Below are positions 17,107-25,378 of a stretch of DNA of 41,291 bases, piece by piece. The stretch is from contig PVWI01000014.1 in assembly GCA_003003725.1 (NCBI GenBank), positions 1 through 41,291 of the forward strand. The letters run 5' to 3'. The notes under the pieces were generated by a model. It was not told the DNA's origin and did no database searches. It saw only the letters and a list, made by a program, of their open reading frames with translations. This DNA comes from a filamentous cyanobacterium Phorm 6. Lineage in GTDB: Bacteria > Cyanobacteriota > Cyanobacteriia > Cyanobacteriales > Microcoleaceae. The position numbers and the translations under genes were made by a program. The stretch's first letter is position 1. Every line of letters starts with the position of its first letter.

Positions 17107-17682
17107 ATGCTCAAAACTACCATTACCATTCCCCAGACATTCAAAGTAACTCACGAACAGTTCCAGCAAATTGCGGCCGTCAACCGTGACTTAAGGCTAG
17201 AGAGAACTGCTACAGGAGAATTAATCATTATGGCACCCACAGGAAGCGATACAGGCTATCGAAACCAAGATATGTCAGGACAACTCTGGCTGTGGAATCG
17301 CCAAACCAAGCTAGGAGTAGTATTTGACTCTTCTAGCGGTTTTAAACTGCCCAATGGTGCCGATCGCTCCCCAGACGCTTCCTGGGTTAAATTAGAACGG
17401 TGGCAAACTCTCACACCCAAACAACAAGAAGGCTTCGCTCCCCTCTGTCCAGACTTTGTTGTAGAATTGCGCTCTAAGTCCGACAACATGGAACCATTGC
17501 GAGAAAAAATGCGAGAATACATCGCGAATGGATCTCGTTTGGGGTGGTTAATCGATCGCAAAAACCAGAAAGTCGAGATATATAGACAAAATCAGGATGT
17601 GGAAATTTTAAATAATCCCAGCACTTTATCCGGGGAAGATATATTGTCGGGATTTGTCTTAGATTTAACAGATGTTTGGTAG
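17107..17682 (+). CDS. Uma2 family (DUF820) putative endonuclease
   Basis: This 191-residue protein belongs to the Uma2/DUF820 group of PD-(D/E)XK-like proteins, greatly expanded in filamentous cyanobacteria. Signature features are MAPTGSDTGYRN near residue 42, DRSPDASWV (catalytic Asp near 90), PDFVVELRSKSD (Glu 120) and YIANGSRLGWLID near 145. The C-terminal part has short beta-strands (VEIYRQ). Family members are predicted nucleases; no specific substrate or system is established. The start ATG at 17107 follows a candidate promoter. It is divergent from the Phd/YefM antitoxin, but I see no reason to pair them: the genes lie on opposite strands. Confidence 0.88.
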   Translation: MLKTTITIPQTFKVTHEQFQQIAAVNRDLRLERTATGELIIMAPTGSDTGYRNQDMSGQLWLWNRQTKLGVVFDSSSGFKLPNGADRSPDASWVKLERWQTLTPKQQEGFAPLCPDFVVELRSKSDNMEPLREKMREYIANGSRLGWLIDRKNQKVEIYRQNQDVEILNNPSTLSGEDILSGFVLDLTDVW

Positions 17683-17753
17683 TGACATCGAAAGATTCAC
17701 CAACCGCAATATAATAAATTACAGCAGTACATCAATCTCAAATATCAAATCCC

Positions 17754-19289
17754 ATGTCCCTAACGCTTTACAACAGCTTGACCCGCCGCGAATCACCTTT
17801 CGATCCCCTCGAACCCTCAAAGGTGCGGATGTACTGCTGCGGCGTTACGGTGTACGATTACTGCCACGTCGGCCACGCCCGCGCCTACATTGTTTGGGAT
17901 ATGGTGCGCCGATACTTGATGTGGCGCGGATACTCGGTGCGTTACGTTCAGAATTTTACAGATATTGATGACAAAATTCTCAACAGAGCCCGCGAAACAA
18001 ATTCAACAATGGAAGCCGTAGCCGAACGCTTCATCGATGAATATTTTGCCGATATGGACAAGCTAAATATTCTCAGGGCAGACGAATATCCCCGCGCCAC
18101 ACACTCAATGGACGGCATTAAACGGCTGATTCACGAATTAGAAAATAAAGGTTATGCCTATGCCTCTGGCGGCGATGTTTACTATAACGTTAGGAAGTTT
18201 ACCGATTACGGAAAACTTTCCGGCCGCAAGTTGGAAGAAATGCAGGCTGGCGCTAGCGGCAGATTGGAAACCGCAGAAATAGAAGCTCAAAAAAAGCAAG
18301 ATCCGTCTGATTTCGCCCTGTGGAAAAGCGCTAAACCCGGTGAACCTGCTTGGGATTCATCTTGGGGGAAAGGCCGCCCTGGATGGCACATTGAATGTTC
18401 GGCGATGGTGCGCGATTGCTTGGGCGAAACTATTGATATTCACTGCGGTGGTTCCGATTTAACTTTTCCGCACCACGAAAACGAAATTGCTCAATCTGAA
18501 GCGGTGACGGGGAAATCTCTTGCTAATTATTGGATGCACAATGCTTTTGTGACTGTCAATGGCAAAAAGATGTCGAAGTCTTTGCACAATTTTATTACTA
18601 TTCGCGATTTGTTGGAGGGGAATTGGTCGAGTGATTTGGAATCTAACCCCCCCCAGCCCCCCCTTGGTAAGGGGGGGAGTAAGAGTGAAAATGATAAGTC
18701 AAAAGCGGTTGAACCGATGGCGGTGAGGCTGTTTGTATTTATGGCGCAGTATCGCAGTCAAATTGATTTTACCGAAGAGGCGATCGCATCTGCTCGAAAT
18801 GGCTGGAATACGATCGCCGAAGGCTTGCTTTTTGGGCTCCGATATGCCGATAAACTGAGTTGGGATGTTGAGAAAACTGGACAAGATACCAAAGCTGTAC
18901 AGGAATTCCAAGCAGCGATGGACAATGATTTTAATACTCCCAGTGCTTTGACTGTGCTGTTTGAATTGGCTAAGGAATTGGGCAAGGAAGGTAATGTTTT
19001 GGTGCATCAAGGCAAAACTGAAACTGCTGCGGAATTGTTGCAGCAAAAGTGGCTGACTTTGGTGAGTTTAGCGGGGGTTTTGGGTTTGGAAGTTTCGCCG
19101 GAAGCTGACACGGAAATCTCGGTTGGCGGTTTGACGGATGGTGAGATTGAGGCGATGATTCAACAGCGGAAGGATGCAAGGAAAGCGAAAGATTTTGCTG
19201 AGGGCGATCGTATTCGTGATGAACTGAAGGGCAATGATATTACTCTAATCGATCAAAAGGATGGTACAACTATCTGGCATCGCGGTTAA
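17754..19289 (+). CDS. cysS: Cysteinyl-tRNA synthetase
   Basis: CysRS charges tRNA-Cys using ATP and is essential. The 511-residue class I enzyme shows [19 protein letters not shown], with the HIGH-type motif HVGH (39-42) and zinc cysteine near 29. Further zinc ligands are in WHIECSAM (Cys 215) and [12 protein letters not shown], and KMSKS is at 272-276. Between DLLEGN and EPMAVRLF is an unusual low-complexity stretch of about 28 residues (289-316, including [13 protein letters not shown]), encoded by a C/G palindrome at 18645-18682. It lies just after the KMSKS loop region, at the start of the helical domain, a plausible permissive site. The C-terminal anticodon-binding region ([18 protein letters not shown]) is intact. 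Confidence 0.97.
   Translation: MSLTLYNSLTRRESPFDPLEPSKVRMYCCGVTVYDYCHVGHARAYIVWDMVRRYLMWRGYSVRYVQNFTDIDDKILNRARETNSTMEAVAERFIDEYFADMDKLNILRADEYPRATHSMDGIKRLIHELENKGYAYASGGDVYYNVRKFTDYGKLSGRKLEEMQAGASGRLETAEIEAQKKQDPSDFALWKSAKPGEPAWDSSWGKGRPGWHIECSAMVRDCLGETIDIHCGGSDLTFPHHENEIAQSEAVTGKSLANYWMHNAFVTVNGKKMSKSLHNFITIRDLLEGNWSSDLESNPPQPPLGKGGSKSENDKSKAVEPMAVRLFVFMAQYRSQIDFTEEAIASARNGWNTIAEGLLFGLRYADKLSWDVEKTGQDTKAVQEFQAAMDNDFNTPSALTVLFELAKELGKEGNVLVHQGKTETAAELLQQKWLTLVSLAGVLGLEVSPEADTEISVGGLTDGEIEAMIQQRKDARKAKDFAEGDRIRDELKGNDITLIDQKDGTTIWHRG
18645..18682. repeat. C/G palindrome inside cysS
   Basis: A run of eight C, AG, eight C, TTGGTAA and seven G forms an imperfect hairpin. It resembles one arm of the intergenic elements at 21842-21979 and 23222-23357 (CCCCCTTAAGAAGGGGG type). 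The insertion preserves the cysS reading frame. Confidence 0.75.
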
Positions 19290-19301
19290 AATTTAGTTTT
19301 T

Positions 19302-19383
19302 TTAACCGCAGATGAACGCCGATTAACGCAGATAAAATTCCATCCGCGTTCATCTGTGTTCATCTGCTGATATCTGCGGTTAA
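19302..19383. terminator. Inverted repeat between convergent genes
   Basis: TTAACCGCAGAT (19302-19313) pairs with ATCTGCGGTTAA (19372-19383). Inside, AACGC/GCGTT and further CAGAT/ATCTG matches allow a longer structure. A T-rich run precedes it on the plus side and A residues follow, so it could terminate both cysS and the opposing gene. The opposing gene's stop codon is part of the right arm. Similar CGCAGAT motifs occur near 10150, 10800 and 35690. Confidence 0.55.
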
Positions 19384-20330
19384 AAACTCCCATTGACAAA
19401 CTCGGCAACAGCCGCGACAAATTCTGCGGTGGATTCGTAGGGTAAAACATTGCGCCCAGGCATTAATAAACCTTCCGCATTAGGAAAATTAGCTAAATAT
19501 TGCGCTAATCGTTCCTCCGGTTTTTCCTCTTTACCAGCTTGACTAATGCTTGATGCTTGTTCTCCCATGACAATCAGTGTAGGTCGATCGAACTTTTGAA
19601 TCGTGCTACTATAATCCTGCCGCCAAAACCCCGCTAAAAACGAGTAAACCGCATGACGGCTGTCAGGGTTAGCCGCCCCAGCCTGCAAAGCATCCAACCA
19701 TTCGCTGTCAACTTTCGCCGCATCCCCAAACAGTTGTTTGATTGAAAAAGATCGCAGAAATTCAGCGCGTCTGGCGTAGCGGTAAAATGCGTTTCCCAAG
19801 GGAGAATCTAATAAATTCCAGACAATTCTTTGCTGTCTTTCAGTAGAATGTTTGTTCATCACCGCCCAAGCCGGAGGCCCGGCTAACACTAGCCCCCGAA
19901 TTAAATTCGAGTCGCTTTCTCGGTCAATTTTTGCTAAAGCCAAGGCTACTGATAATAGAGCACCTTGCACTATGACGATCGCAGGTTTTTTTACTACAGT
20001 CTCCAAGAAAAACTGCAACTGTGCGGCCCAATCGTCAGGATAGCAAGCCACAGCGGGCATTTCGCAATCACCGCAACCCAAAAGATCGGGATTGTAAATC
20101 GGATTGCTGTTACCTGTTTTGCACCAACTTTCGCAAAATCTCTGCCAAAATACTCTTGACAAACCAACTCCGATCGGATGAATTAATAACAATGGTATGC
20201 TATCTTCTGTTGCAGTAGTTGGATTGTGAAAATCATAGGCGCAGCGATAATTTTTCCATTGGTAAAACAGCGTTGGTGATTTTAGAGGCGAACTGGCAGA
20301 CAAATTTTGCGTTGAATATTGCGGTTGCAT
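19380..20330 (-). CDS. Alpha/beta-hydrolase fold protein lacking the nucleophile
   Basis: This 316-residue soluble protein has the alpha/beta-hydrolase layout: LLLIHPIGVGLSRVFW (oxyanion region, about 48-62), NPDLLGCGDCE (about 80-90), the nucleophile elbow VIVQGALLSVA (119-129) and a late strand RPTLIVMGEQ. The elbow should read G-x-S-x-G but has Gly at the nucleophile position (residue 123), and the usual C-terminal Gly-His is replaced by PGRNVLPYE. Classical serine hydrolysis therefore seems unlikely. Similar VQGAL forms occur in cyanobacterial relatives as I recall, suggesting a conserved pseudoenzyme and not a recent mutation. The stop codon falls within an inverted repeat shared with the convergent cysS end. 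Confidence 0.82.
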   Translation of the reverse strand: MQPQYSTQNLSASSPLKSPTLFYQWKNYRCAYDFHNPTTATEDSIPLLLIHPIGVGLSRVFWQRFCESWCKTGNSNPIYNPDLLGCGDCEMPAVACYPDDWAAQLQFFLETVVKKPAIVIVQGALLSVALALAKIDRESDSNLIRGLVLAGPPAWAVMNKHSTERQQRIVWNLLDSPLGNAFYRYARRAEFLRSFSIKQLFGDAAKVDSEWLDALQAGAANPDSRHAVYSFLAGFWRQDYSSTIQKFDRPTLIVMGEQASSISQAGKEEKPEERLAQYLANFPNAEGLLMPGRNVLPYESTAEFVAAVAEFVNGSF

Positions 20331-20483
20331 ATTATTTTTTTTGGCATAAGTTACTTTTTATTATAATATAAGTAGGGGCGGGCATCGCCCGCCACTACAA
20401 ATCTTGATTTGGGATATTTTTTGGGGAAAAATCAAAAATTACCCAAACACAGGGGATTTAAGCCCCCACCTTTAGGTGGATTG

Positions 20484-20557
20484 TTGTTAGGCTGGGGCTT
20501 AAATCCCCTGCCTAAAAACTTCGCACTCCGAAGTCAACTGTCAACTGTCAACTGTTA
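20484..20557. repeat. Palindrome plus heptamer cassette, copy 3
   Basis: An imperfect palindrome (20484-20519, arms TTAGGCTGGGG and CCCCTGCCTAA), the identical linker CTTCGCACTC (20519-20528), then CGAAG and TCAACTG heptamers (20533-20557). The TAA stop of the DUF4336 gene is in the last heptamer. A second short inverted repeat (CCCCACCTTTAGGTGG) lies just upstream. Confidence 0.85.
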
Positions 20558-21763
20558 AGGAACCTGATCCTTGGCCGGCGGTACAATCCCAATTTTATTT
20601 AAACCTGCATCAATATCCCTAAGTAATTTAAAATCCTGATCCGGCAAAAGATTGATAGTTGAATGTTTTTCGAGAAAGGAGAATGCTTGACGAAATTCGC
20701 GGGGGCTACAGTCGATCGCACCATCAAAGTGACAAGGTATAATTCTGGCAAAATCCCAACTCGCCACCCGCGAAGCCCAATCGAGAGTTTCCCTTGGCGC
20801 GCGGTTGAGAATTAATGTCTGCAAAATCGGCGCGACAAACAACCGCCCTCCTCCCCGCAAAGCCTCAAAACAATGCTCCCAATTTGTTTTCCACTTGAAC
20901 GGAAACAACCCGAAATAAGCTTTTCTAGAACGTTCTGGGGCTATGATGGCGTTGGTGAACACCCCCGACCACGGCGGTACTTCTAGCACGCTGGGGCGAA
21001 AGTACATGGCAAATAGGGCGATTCTCTGCCATCCTTTGCGGCGGTTTTCGTGAGTATCTGCCACCATATCCAAGGCGTTGTCTTTGGCATGAAACAACAG
21101 CGGGTACGAGTCGATTTGGACGATCGCGGGCGGATTTTCGGGAATCGAAACCACGGCATCTGTTAACATCAGTGTGCGCGATCGCCTGTGAAATAGCGCC
21201 ACTTCGGCAAACCAACCTAAGCGTAGATCGATCGGGCCAAGTATCGCCCAATCAAATTGATCCGCAAGCGTTGTTTCGCTGCTGTCGCAGGGAAGTACAG
21301 ACGTGCGTTTAGCCGGCAAACCCAGCCAACTCAGCGGCAAATTCAGCGGAAAACTCCACTGTTGCGGGGCGACAAACACCTGCGCTTGGGGAAAACACCT
21401 CGCAAAGGGGCCGACAAAAACCTTGTGTTCGATGCCGGAAACCGTTGTCAGCAGGATATACTTAACTTCGCCGTGCTCTGCGACTAACTCGTTTACCAAG
21501 CGGATGCACTCAGGCGTAGGTGCAACGGGGGCATAGATGAGAAGGCCTTCGGGTTCGAGTTTAATTACTGTCATCCGAATCGGGACAACTACATAGAAAA
21601 TGCCTTGAATTTGGTCAAAAGTCCAGATTGTATCCTTGACTATTTCCTTGCGGATCGTCCGTCGTTTACCATAGGGATATATGGGGACGATCGGCCAAAA
21701 GGGCCAAGAATAGTCCCGATCGTTAATCTGTACTGATGTTGGTATGCCTTCACCCTCTGCCAA
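20555..21763 (-). CDS. DUF4336 domain protein
   Basis: This 402-residue soluble protein fits the cyanobacterial/plant DUF4336 family. It begins with MAEGEGIPTSVQINDRDYSW and contains TFDQIQGIFYVVVPIRMTVI, GLLIYAPVAPTPEC, AEHGEVKYILLTTVSGIEHK and WAILGPIDLRLGWFAEVALF. The beta-rich order and EHKVFVGPFARCFPQAQVFV resemble a metallo-beta-lactamase-like fold with incomplete metal ligands. CHFDG near residue 343 is the remaining His-Asp pair I can see. No signal peptide. Function is unknown. The stop codon is provided by a heptamer repeat. A start at the ATG at 21763 suits the family. Confidence 0.87.
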   Translation of the reverse strand: MAEGEGIPTSVQINDRDYSWPFWPIVPIYPYGKRRTIRKEIVKDTIWTFDQIQGIFYVVVPIRMTVIKLEPEGLLIYAPVAPTPECIRLVNELVAEHGEVKYILLTTVSGIEHKVFVGPFARCFPQAQVFVAPQQWSFPLNLPLSWLGLPAKRTSVLPCDSSETTLADQFDWAILGPIDLRLGWFAEVALFHRRSRTLMLTDAVVSIPENPPAIVQIDSYPLLFHAKDNALDMVADTHENRRKGWQRIALFAMYFRPSVLEVPPWSGVFTNAIIAPERSRKAYFGLFPFKWKTNWEHCFEALRGGGRLFVAPILQTLILNRAPRETLDWASRVASWDFARIIPCHFDGAIDCSPREFRQAFSFLEKHSTINLLPDQDFKLLRDIDAGLNKIGIVPPAKDQVP

Positions 21764-21841
21764 TGGTGCGACTCCTTGCCGATTATTTTTGGTTTATTTT
21801 TTTTGTACGTGCGTGCGATCGAACTATTGTTAGTTATAGAT

Positions 21842-21979
21842 CAATACGGTTCAGATAAGACAGATCGCCCCTAGCCCCCCTAAAAAAGGGGGGGGACAAG
21901 AAGTTGCTCAAAGTCCCCCTTCTTAAGGGGGATTTAGGGGGATCTCCGGCGAATTAGTAGTGTTAACTGAACCGTATTG
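21842..21979. mobile_element. MITE-like element, left of leuB
   Basis: A 138-bp element is bounded by inverted CAATACGGTTCA and TGAACCGTATTG. Inside it has CCCCCCTAAAAAAGGGGGG and CCCCCTTCTTAAGGGGG palindromes. The core recurs in reverse orientation at 23222-23357. No transposase is encoded. Confidence 0.65.
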
Positions 21980-22033
21980 GACTAAAGTCCTGACTACAAA
22001 ATTATATATTAACTTTTAGCGAACTTGTCCTGA

Positions 22034-22039
22034 TATAAT
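22034..22039 (+). promoter_or_regulatory. Candidate -10 box of leuB
   Basis: A perfect TATAAT lies 35 bp before the leuB ATG. No good TTGACA is seen at 16-18 bp upstream. Confidence 0.4.
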
Positions 22040-22074
22040 CATAAGTTTGCAAGAATTTCTCAACTTTAGTAGAT

Positions 22075-23154
22075 ATGACTCAAAACTACCGCATCACTCT
22101 TTTACCGGGAGACGGCATTGGCCCTGAAATTATCGCTGTGGCGGTAGATGTCCTGAAACTTGTTGGCAAACAATTCGACATCGGGTTTGAATTTCAAGAA
22201 GCTTTAATGGGCGGCGCTGCTATTGACGCAACAGGCAATCCGCTACCGGAAGAAACTTTGCAAAAGTGCCGCAACAGCGATGCAATATTATTAGCAGCAA
22301 TCGGTGGTTACAAGTGGGATAATCTGCCCCGCGAACAGCGCCCAGAAACGGGATTATTAGGGCTGCGCGCCGGATTGGGACTGTTTGCGAATTTGCGTCC
22401 TGCAACTATTTTACCGCAATTGGTTGATGCTTCTTCTTTGAAACGGGAAGTTGTCGAAGGCGTAGATATTATGGTAATCCGCGAACTCACCGGCGGCATT
22501 TACTTCGGCAAACCAAAAGGCATTTTTGAAACCGAAACTGGGGAAAAACGGGGAGTCAATACAATGGCTTACACGGAGTCGGAAATTGACAGAATCGGGC
22601 GCGTTGCTTTTGAGACGGCTAGAAAGCGCGGAAAAAGGCTTTGTTCCGTTGATAAAGCGAATGTTTTGGATGTTTCGCAACTGTGGCGCGATCGCATTAT
22701 TGCCCTTGCTTCAGAATACCCCGATGTCGAACTTTCTCACCTCTACGTTGACAACGCAGCAATGCAGTTAATTCGCTGGCCAAAACAGTTCGATACAATT
22801 GTCACGGGGAATCTATTCGGCGACATTCTTTCCGACGCGGCGGCAATGTTAACTGGTAGTATTGGAATGCTCCCTTCTGCTAGTTTGGGAGCAACAGGCC
22901 CGGGAGTTTTTGAACCAGTGCACGGTTCAGCGCCGGATATCGCTGGACAAGATAAAGCAAATCCGATCGCTCAAGTTTTGAGTGCAGCCATGATGCTACG
23001 CTATGGCTTGAATCAGCCGGAAGCTGCGAATAAGATTGAACAAGCGGTTGTGGAGGTTTTGGATCGAGGTTATAGGACTGGCGATATCATGTCCGAAGGC
23101 ATGAAACTCGTCGGCTGTCGGGCGATGGGCGATGCTTTGATTGAAGTTCTATAA
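22075..23154 (+). CDS. leuB: 3-isopropylmalate dehydrogenase
   Basis: LeuB oxidises and decarboxylates 3-isopropylmalate with NAD+ in leucine synthesis, in the cytoplasm. The 359-residue length is typical. Motifs are [13 protein letters not shown] at the N-terminus, [15 protein letters not shown] (substrate-binding arginines), [12 protein letters not shown] (catalytic Tyr), [15 protein letters not shown] (catalytic Lys), [28 protein letters not shown] (metal Asp residues) and [18 protein letters not shown] (NAD site). The start ATG at 22075 follows a candidate promoter. It stands alone and is bracketed by two inverted copies of a MITE-like repeat. Identification is secure. Confidence 0.98.
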   Translation: MTQNYRITLLPGDGIGPEIIAVAVDVLKLVGKQFDIGFEFQEALMGGAAIDATGNPLPEETLQKCRNSDAILLAAIGGYKWDNLPREQRPETGLLGLRAGLGLFANLRPATILPQLVDASSLKREVVEGVDIMVIRELTGGIYFGKPKGIFETETGEKRGVNTMAYTESEIDRIGRVAFETARKRGKRLCSVDKANVLDVSQLWRDRIIALASEYPDVELSHLYVDNAAMQLIRWPKQFDTIVTGNLFGDILSDAAAMLTGSIGMLPSASLGATGPGVFEPVHGSAPDIAGQDKANPIAQVLSAAMMLRYGLNQPEAANKIEQAVVEVLDRGYRTGDIMSEGMKLVGCRAMGDALIEVL

Positions 23155-23221
23155 AGTCGATCGCATTGTCTGGTAGGGGCGATTTTTTTGAATAATATTG
23201 GACGCAAACCATCTTATAAAC

Positions 23222-23357
23222 CAATACGGTTCACTTAAGACTATTTATGCCCCGGAGATCCCCCTAAATCCCCCTTAAGAAGGGGGACTTTGAGAGCTTT
23301 CTTGTCCCCCCCTTTTTTAGGGGGGTTAGGGGGATATGTCTTAAGCCAAGCGTATTG
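23222..23357. mobile_element. MITE-like element, right of leuB
   Basis: A 136-bp element in reverse orientation relative to the left copy: CAATACGGTTCA at one end, a degenerate CGTATTG at the other. The core palindromes CCCCCTTAAGAAGGGGG and CCCCCCTTTTTTAGGGGGG match the left copy when reverse-complemented. Confidence 0.65.
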
Positions 23358-23423
23358 TCTTATAAACTCGCTCTAATAGCTCTATATTGTTGGTAAAGTC
23401 AGCCCCTACAGAATTCTGTTCAA

Positions 23424-23460
23424 TTCCCAATAACAAATAACAAATAACAAATAACAAATG
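23424..23460. repeat. Heptamer array ending in a start codon
   Basis: Four TAACAAA units (23431-23458) follow CCCAA. The last A of the final unit is the first base of the LD-carboxypeptidase ATG (23458-23460). No Shine-Dalgarno is present. Confidence 0.85.
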
Positions 23461-24426
23461 AGTAACCGAAAATTTCTGCAACCAGGAGATTTGCTCAGGG
23501 CTATTTCGCCTAGCGGCACTCTGCGAGAATTAACTAACTTTGAACGCGGTTTGGAAATTTGGAAATCTCGCGGCTATCGAGTTGAATTAAGTCCTGGTTT
23601 TGACGATCGCTGGGGCTATCTGGCCGGCTCCGACGAAAACCGCGTTCGACAACTCGCAGATGCCCTCAATGACCCAGATTGTCGCGGTATTCTATGCGTG
23701 CGAGGCGGTTTCGGCAGCACTCGACTTTTGGAAAAAGGGAAAGTAGGACAACAGGAAAACGCGAAACTCCAAGAAAGTGAAAATGCCCCATCCCCGATGC
23801 CCGATGCCCAATTCCCGATGCCCGATTCCCATTCCCCGAAATGGCTGATCGGCTTTTCGGACATTACTGCTTTGCTCTGGAATCACGATAAATTGGGTAT
23901 TTGGGGCGTTCATGGGCCACTGCTGGCGACTTTGGGCGCGGAACCAGATTGGTCTGTCGATCGTCTTTTTGACTGTGTAGAAGGTCGTCCTTTAGCATCC
24001 TTGTCAGGGAAAGGATGGGGTGGTGGAAGGGCTACTGGGAGGCTGTTTCCGGCGAATCTGACGGTGGCTACTCATTTGCTCGGAACCCCGTATCAACCGG
24101 ATTTAACAGGTGCTATTCTCGCATTTGAGGATGTTTCGGAGGCTCCTTACAGGGTCGATCGAATGTTGACGACTTGGCGAATGGCTGGGGCGTTTGCAGG
24201 GGTGCGGGGGATTGCTTTGGGGCGTTTCAGCCGCTGCGAGGTTGACTCGAAGATTCCGAGTTTTAGTATAGAGGAGGTTTTGCGCGATCGACTGGGGGAT
24301 TTGAATATTCCCATTGTCTCGGATTTGCCCTTTGGCCACGATGGGGTTAACGCTGCTTTACCGATGGGAATGATGGCTAGTTTGAACGCTGAATCGGGAT
24401 TGCTGATTTGTGAGGAACAATTATAG
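23458..24426 (+). CDS. S66 LD-carboxypeptidase family protein
   Basis: S66 peptidases (LdcA/MccF type) cleave L,D peptide bonds, such as the terminal D-Ala of murein tetrapeptide during recycling, or self-immunity substrates. The 322-residue product shows LQPGDLLRAISPSG at the N-terminus, RGILCVRGGFGSTRLLE, IGFSDITALLW (nucleophile Ser 134), LAFEDVSEAPYRVDRML (Glu 224) and LPFGHDG (His 294), a complete triad. Residues about 93-127 (with PMPDAQFPMPDS) are a low-complexity insert encoded by heptamer-like DNA at 23734-23838. The ATG directly abuts a heptamer array, with no Shine-Dalgarno. Whether it is LdcA or MccF-like cannot be settled. No signal peptide, so probably cytoplasmic. Confidence 0.9.
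   Translation: MSNRKFLQPGDLLRAISPSGTLRELTNFERGLEIWKSRGYRVELSPGFDDRWGYLAGSDENRVRQLADALNDPDCRGILCVRGGFGSTRLLEKGKVGQQENAKLQESENAPSPMPDAQFPMPDSHSPKWLIGFSDITALLWNHDKLGIWGVHGPLLATLGAEPDWSVDRLFDCVEGRPLASLSGKGWGGGRATGRLFPANLTVATHLLGTPYQPDLTGAILAFEDVSEAPYRVDRMLTTWRMAGAFAGVRGIALGRFSRCEVDSKIPSFSIEEVLRDRLGDLNIPIVSDLPFGHDGVNAALPMGMMASLNAESGLLICEEQL
23734..23838 (+). repeat. In-frame heptamer-type insert
   Basis: The segment 23784-23838 repeats CCGATGC / CCAATTC / CCGATTC units of seven bases, the same style as at 4777-4862. It is translated as PMPDAQFPMPDSHSP in the LD-carboxypeptidase, between the RGGFGS and GFSD motifs that are normally separated by only a short linker. Confidence 0.75.
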
Positions 24427-24580
24427 CTGTAATTCGAGATTTGCGATCGGCTAAATAGTCCGGTTGGGTGATGTTAACACTCGATCGTCGAAAGTATCTT
24501 TAAAATAGATACATTGATTTGTGGAAAATCAAGCGCAAACAAAGCAAAAAGATTTTAAAACTCACCAAAAGAGGTTTATT

Positions 24581-25378
24581 ATGAAAGCACATAACGTTTT
24601 AAACAGTATTGCCGCCGCTGTGCTAGTTACAGGATTGGCACTCACAGGGATTTCTTCTAGTGCGGTTGCTGAACAGATCGGAAATGGCGATCGTATAGAT
24701 GGAGTAATTCGCCGCACTTCCCCAATTTACCGTTTCCGAAATATGTGGACTCCCGGTGCTCCGGTAGAAGAATTGCGGGGTCAAGAATACACTTTCAGTG
24801 CTAACGAAGGCGACGACATTCAAGTTTATTTAGACACTAATAGACGCGGCTTTACTCCCGTGATGGTGCTATTTTACGGAAATAACAAACAAGTAGCTTT
24901 TACGCAAGATAATTCTTTTAATTATCGGATTCCCCGTAGCGGTGATTACAAACTGTTAGTGTTAGCAAAAGATGCTGCTAGGGGCGGAGATTATACGCTG
25001 GAAGTTGCGGGAATTGATGGTGGCGACAGACGGACTAGCAATAGGCGCGATGACAGAAACGACAGGGACAGAAACAACCGCAACTACGACGGAGAACGGA
25101 TTTTGCGGGATGATTTTGGCTTGCGACCTCTTGATTGTCGCGTGAGACGTACTATGGTGAGAGTAAGGTTTGAGGATGCCGACAGAAACGAGACTTATTG
25201 CGCTGAACCGAGTCGCCAGTATCCGCAGGGAGATTATTATTACAATTCGCGGACTAGGGATTTAGATTCGGCGAGGAATGATGATGGTAGATTCGATCGC
25301 TCTAATGATGATAGCAGGTTCGATCCAAGTCGAGATCAATGTCGCGTATCTGTAGGCGGAGTGTGCGTGACTAGGTAA
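24581..25378 (+). CDS. Secreted PPC-like domain protein
   Basis: This 265-residue protein has a clear signal peptide (MKAHNVLNSIAAAVLVTGLA to SSSAVA, cleavage before EQIG). The mature N-terminal part (about 35-150) resembles a bacterial pre-peptidase C-terminal (PPC) beta-sandwich, with YTFSANEGDDIQVYLD and FNYRIPRSGDYKLLVLAKD. A highly charged Asp/Arg/Asn-rich linker follows (about 152-180). A C-terminal part with four cysteines (DCRVRR, YCAEP, QCRVSVGGVCVTR) may form disulfides outside the cell. I start at the ATG at 24581 because GAGG lies at good spacing; an upstream GTG frame (24521) would bury the signal peptide. No enzymatic domain is present, so it is probably a surface or binding protein. 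Confidence 0.8.
   Translation: MKAHNVLNSIAAAVLVTGLALTGISSSAVAEQIGNGDRIDGVIRRTSPIYRFRNMWTPGAPVEELRGQEYTFSANEGDDIQVYLDTNRRGFTPVMVLFYGNNKQVAFTQDNSFNYRIPRSGDYKLLVLAKDAARGGDYTLEVAGIDGGDRRTSNRRDDRNDRDRNNRNYDGERILRDDFGLRPLDCRVRRTMVRVRFEDADRNETYCAEPSRQYPQGDYYYNSRTRDLDSARNDDGRFDRSNDDSRFDPSRDQCRVSVGGVCVTR

Noticed and set aside
16685-17682. Phd/YefM antitoxin and Uma2 as a toxin-antitoxin pair
   Set aside because: They are divergent on opposite strands and the Uma2 protein is not a RelE-like toxin.
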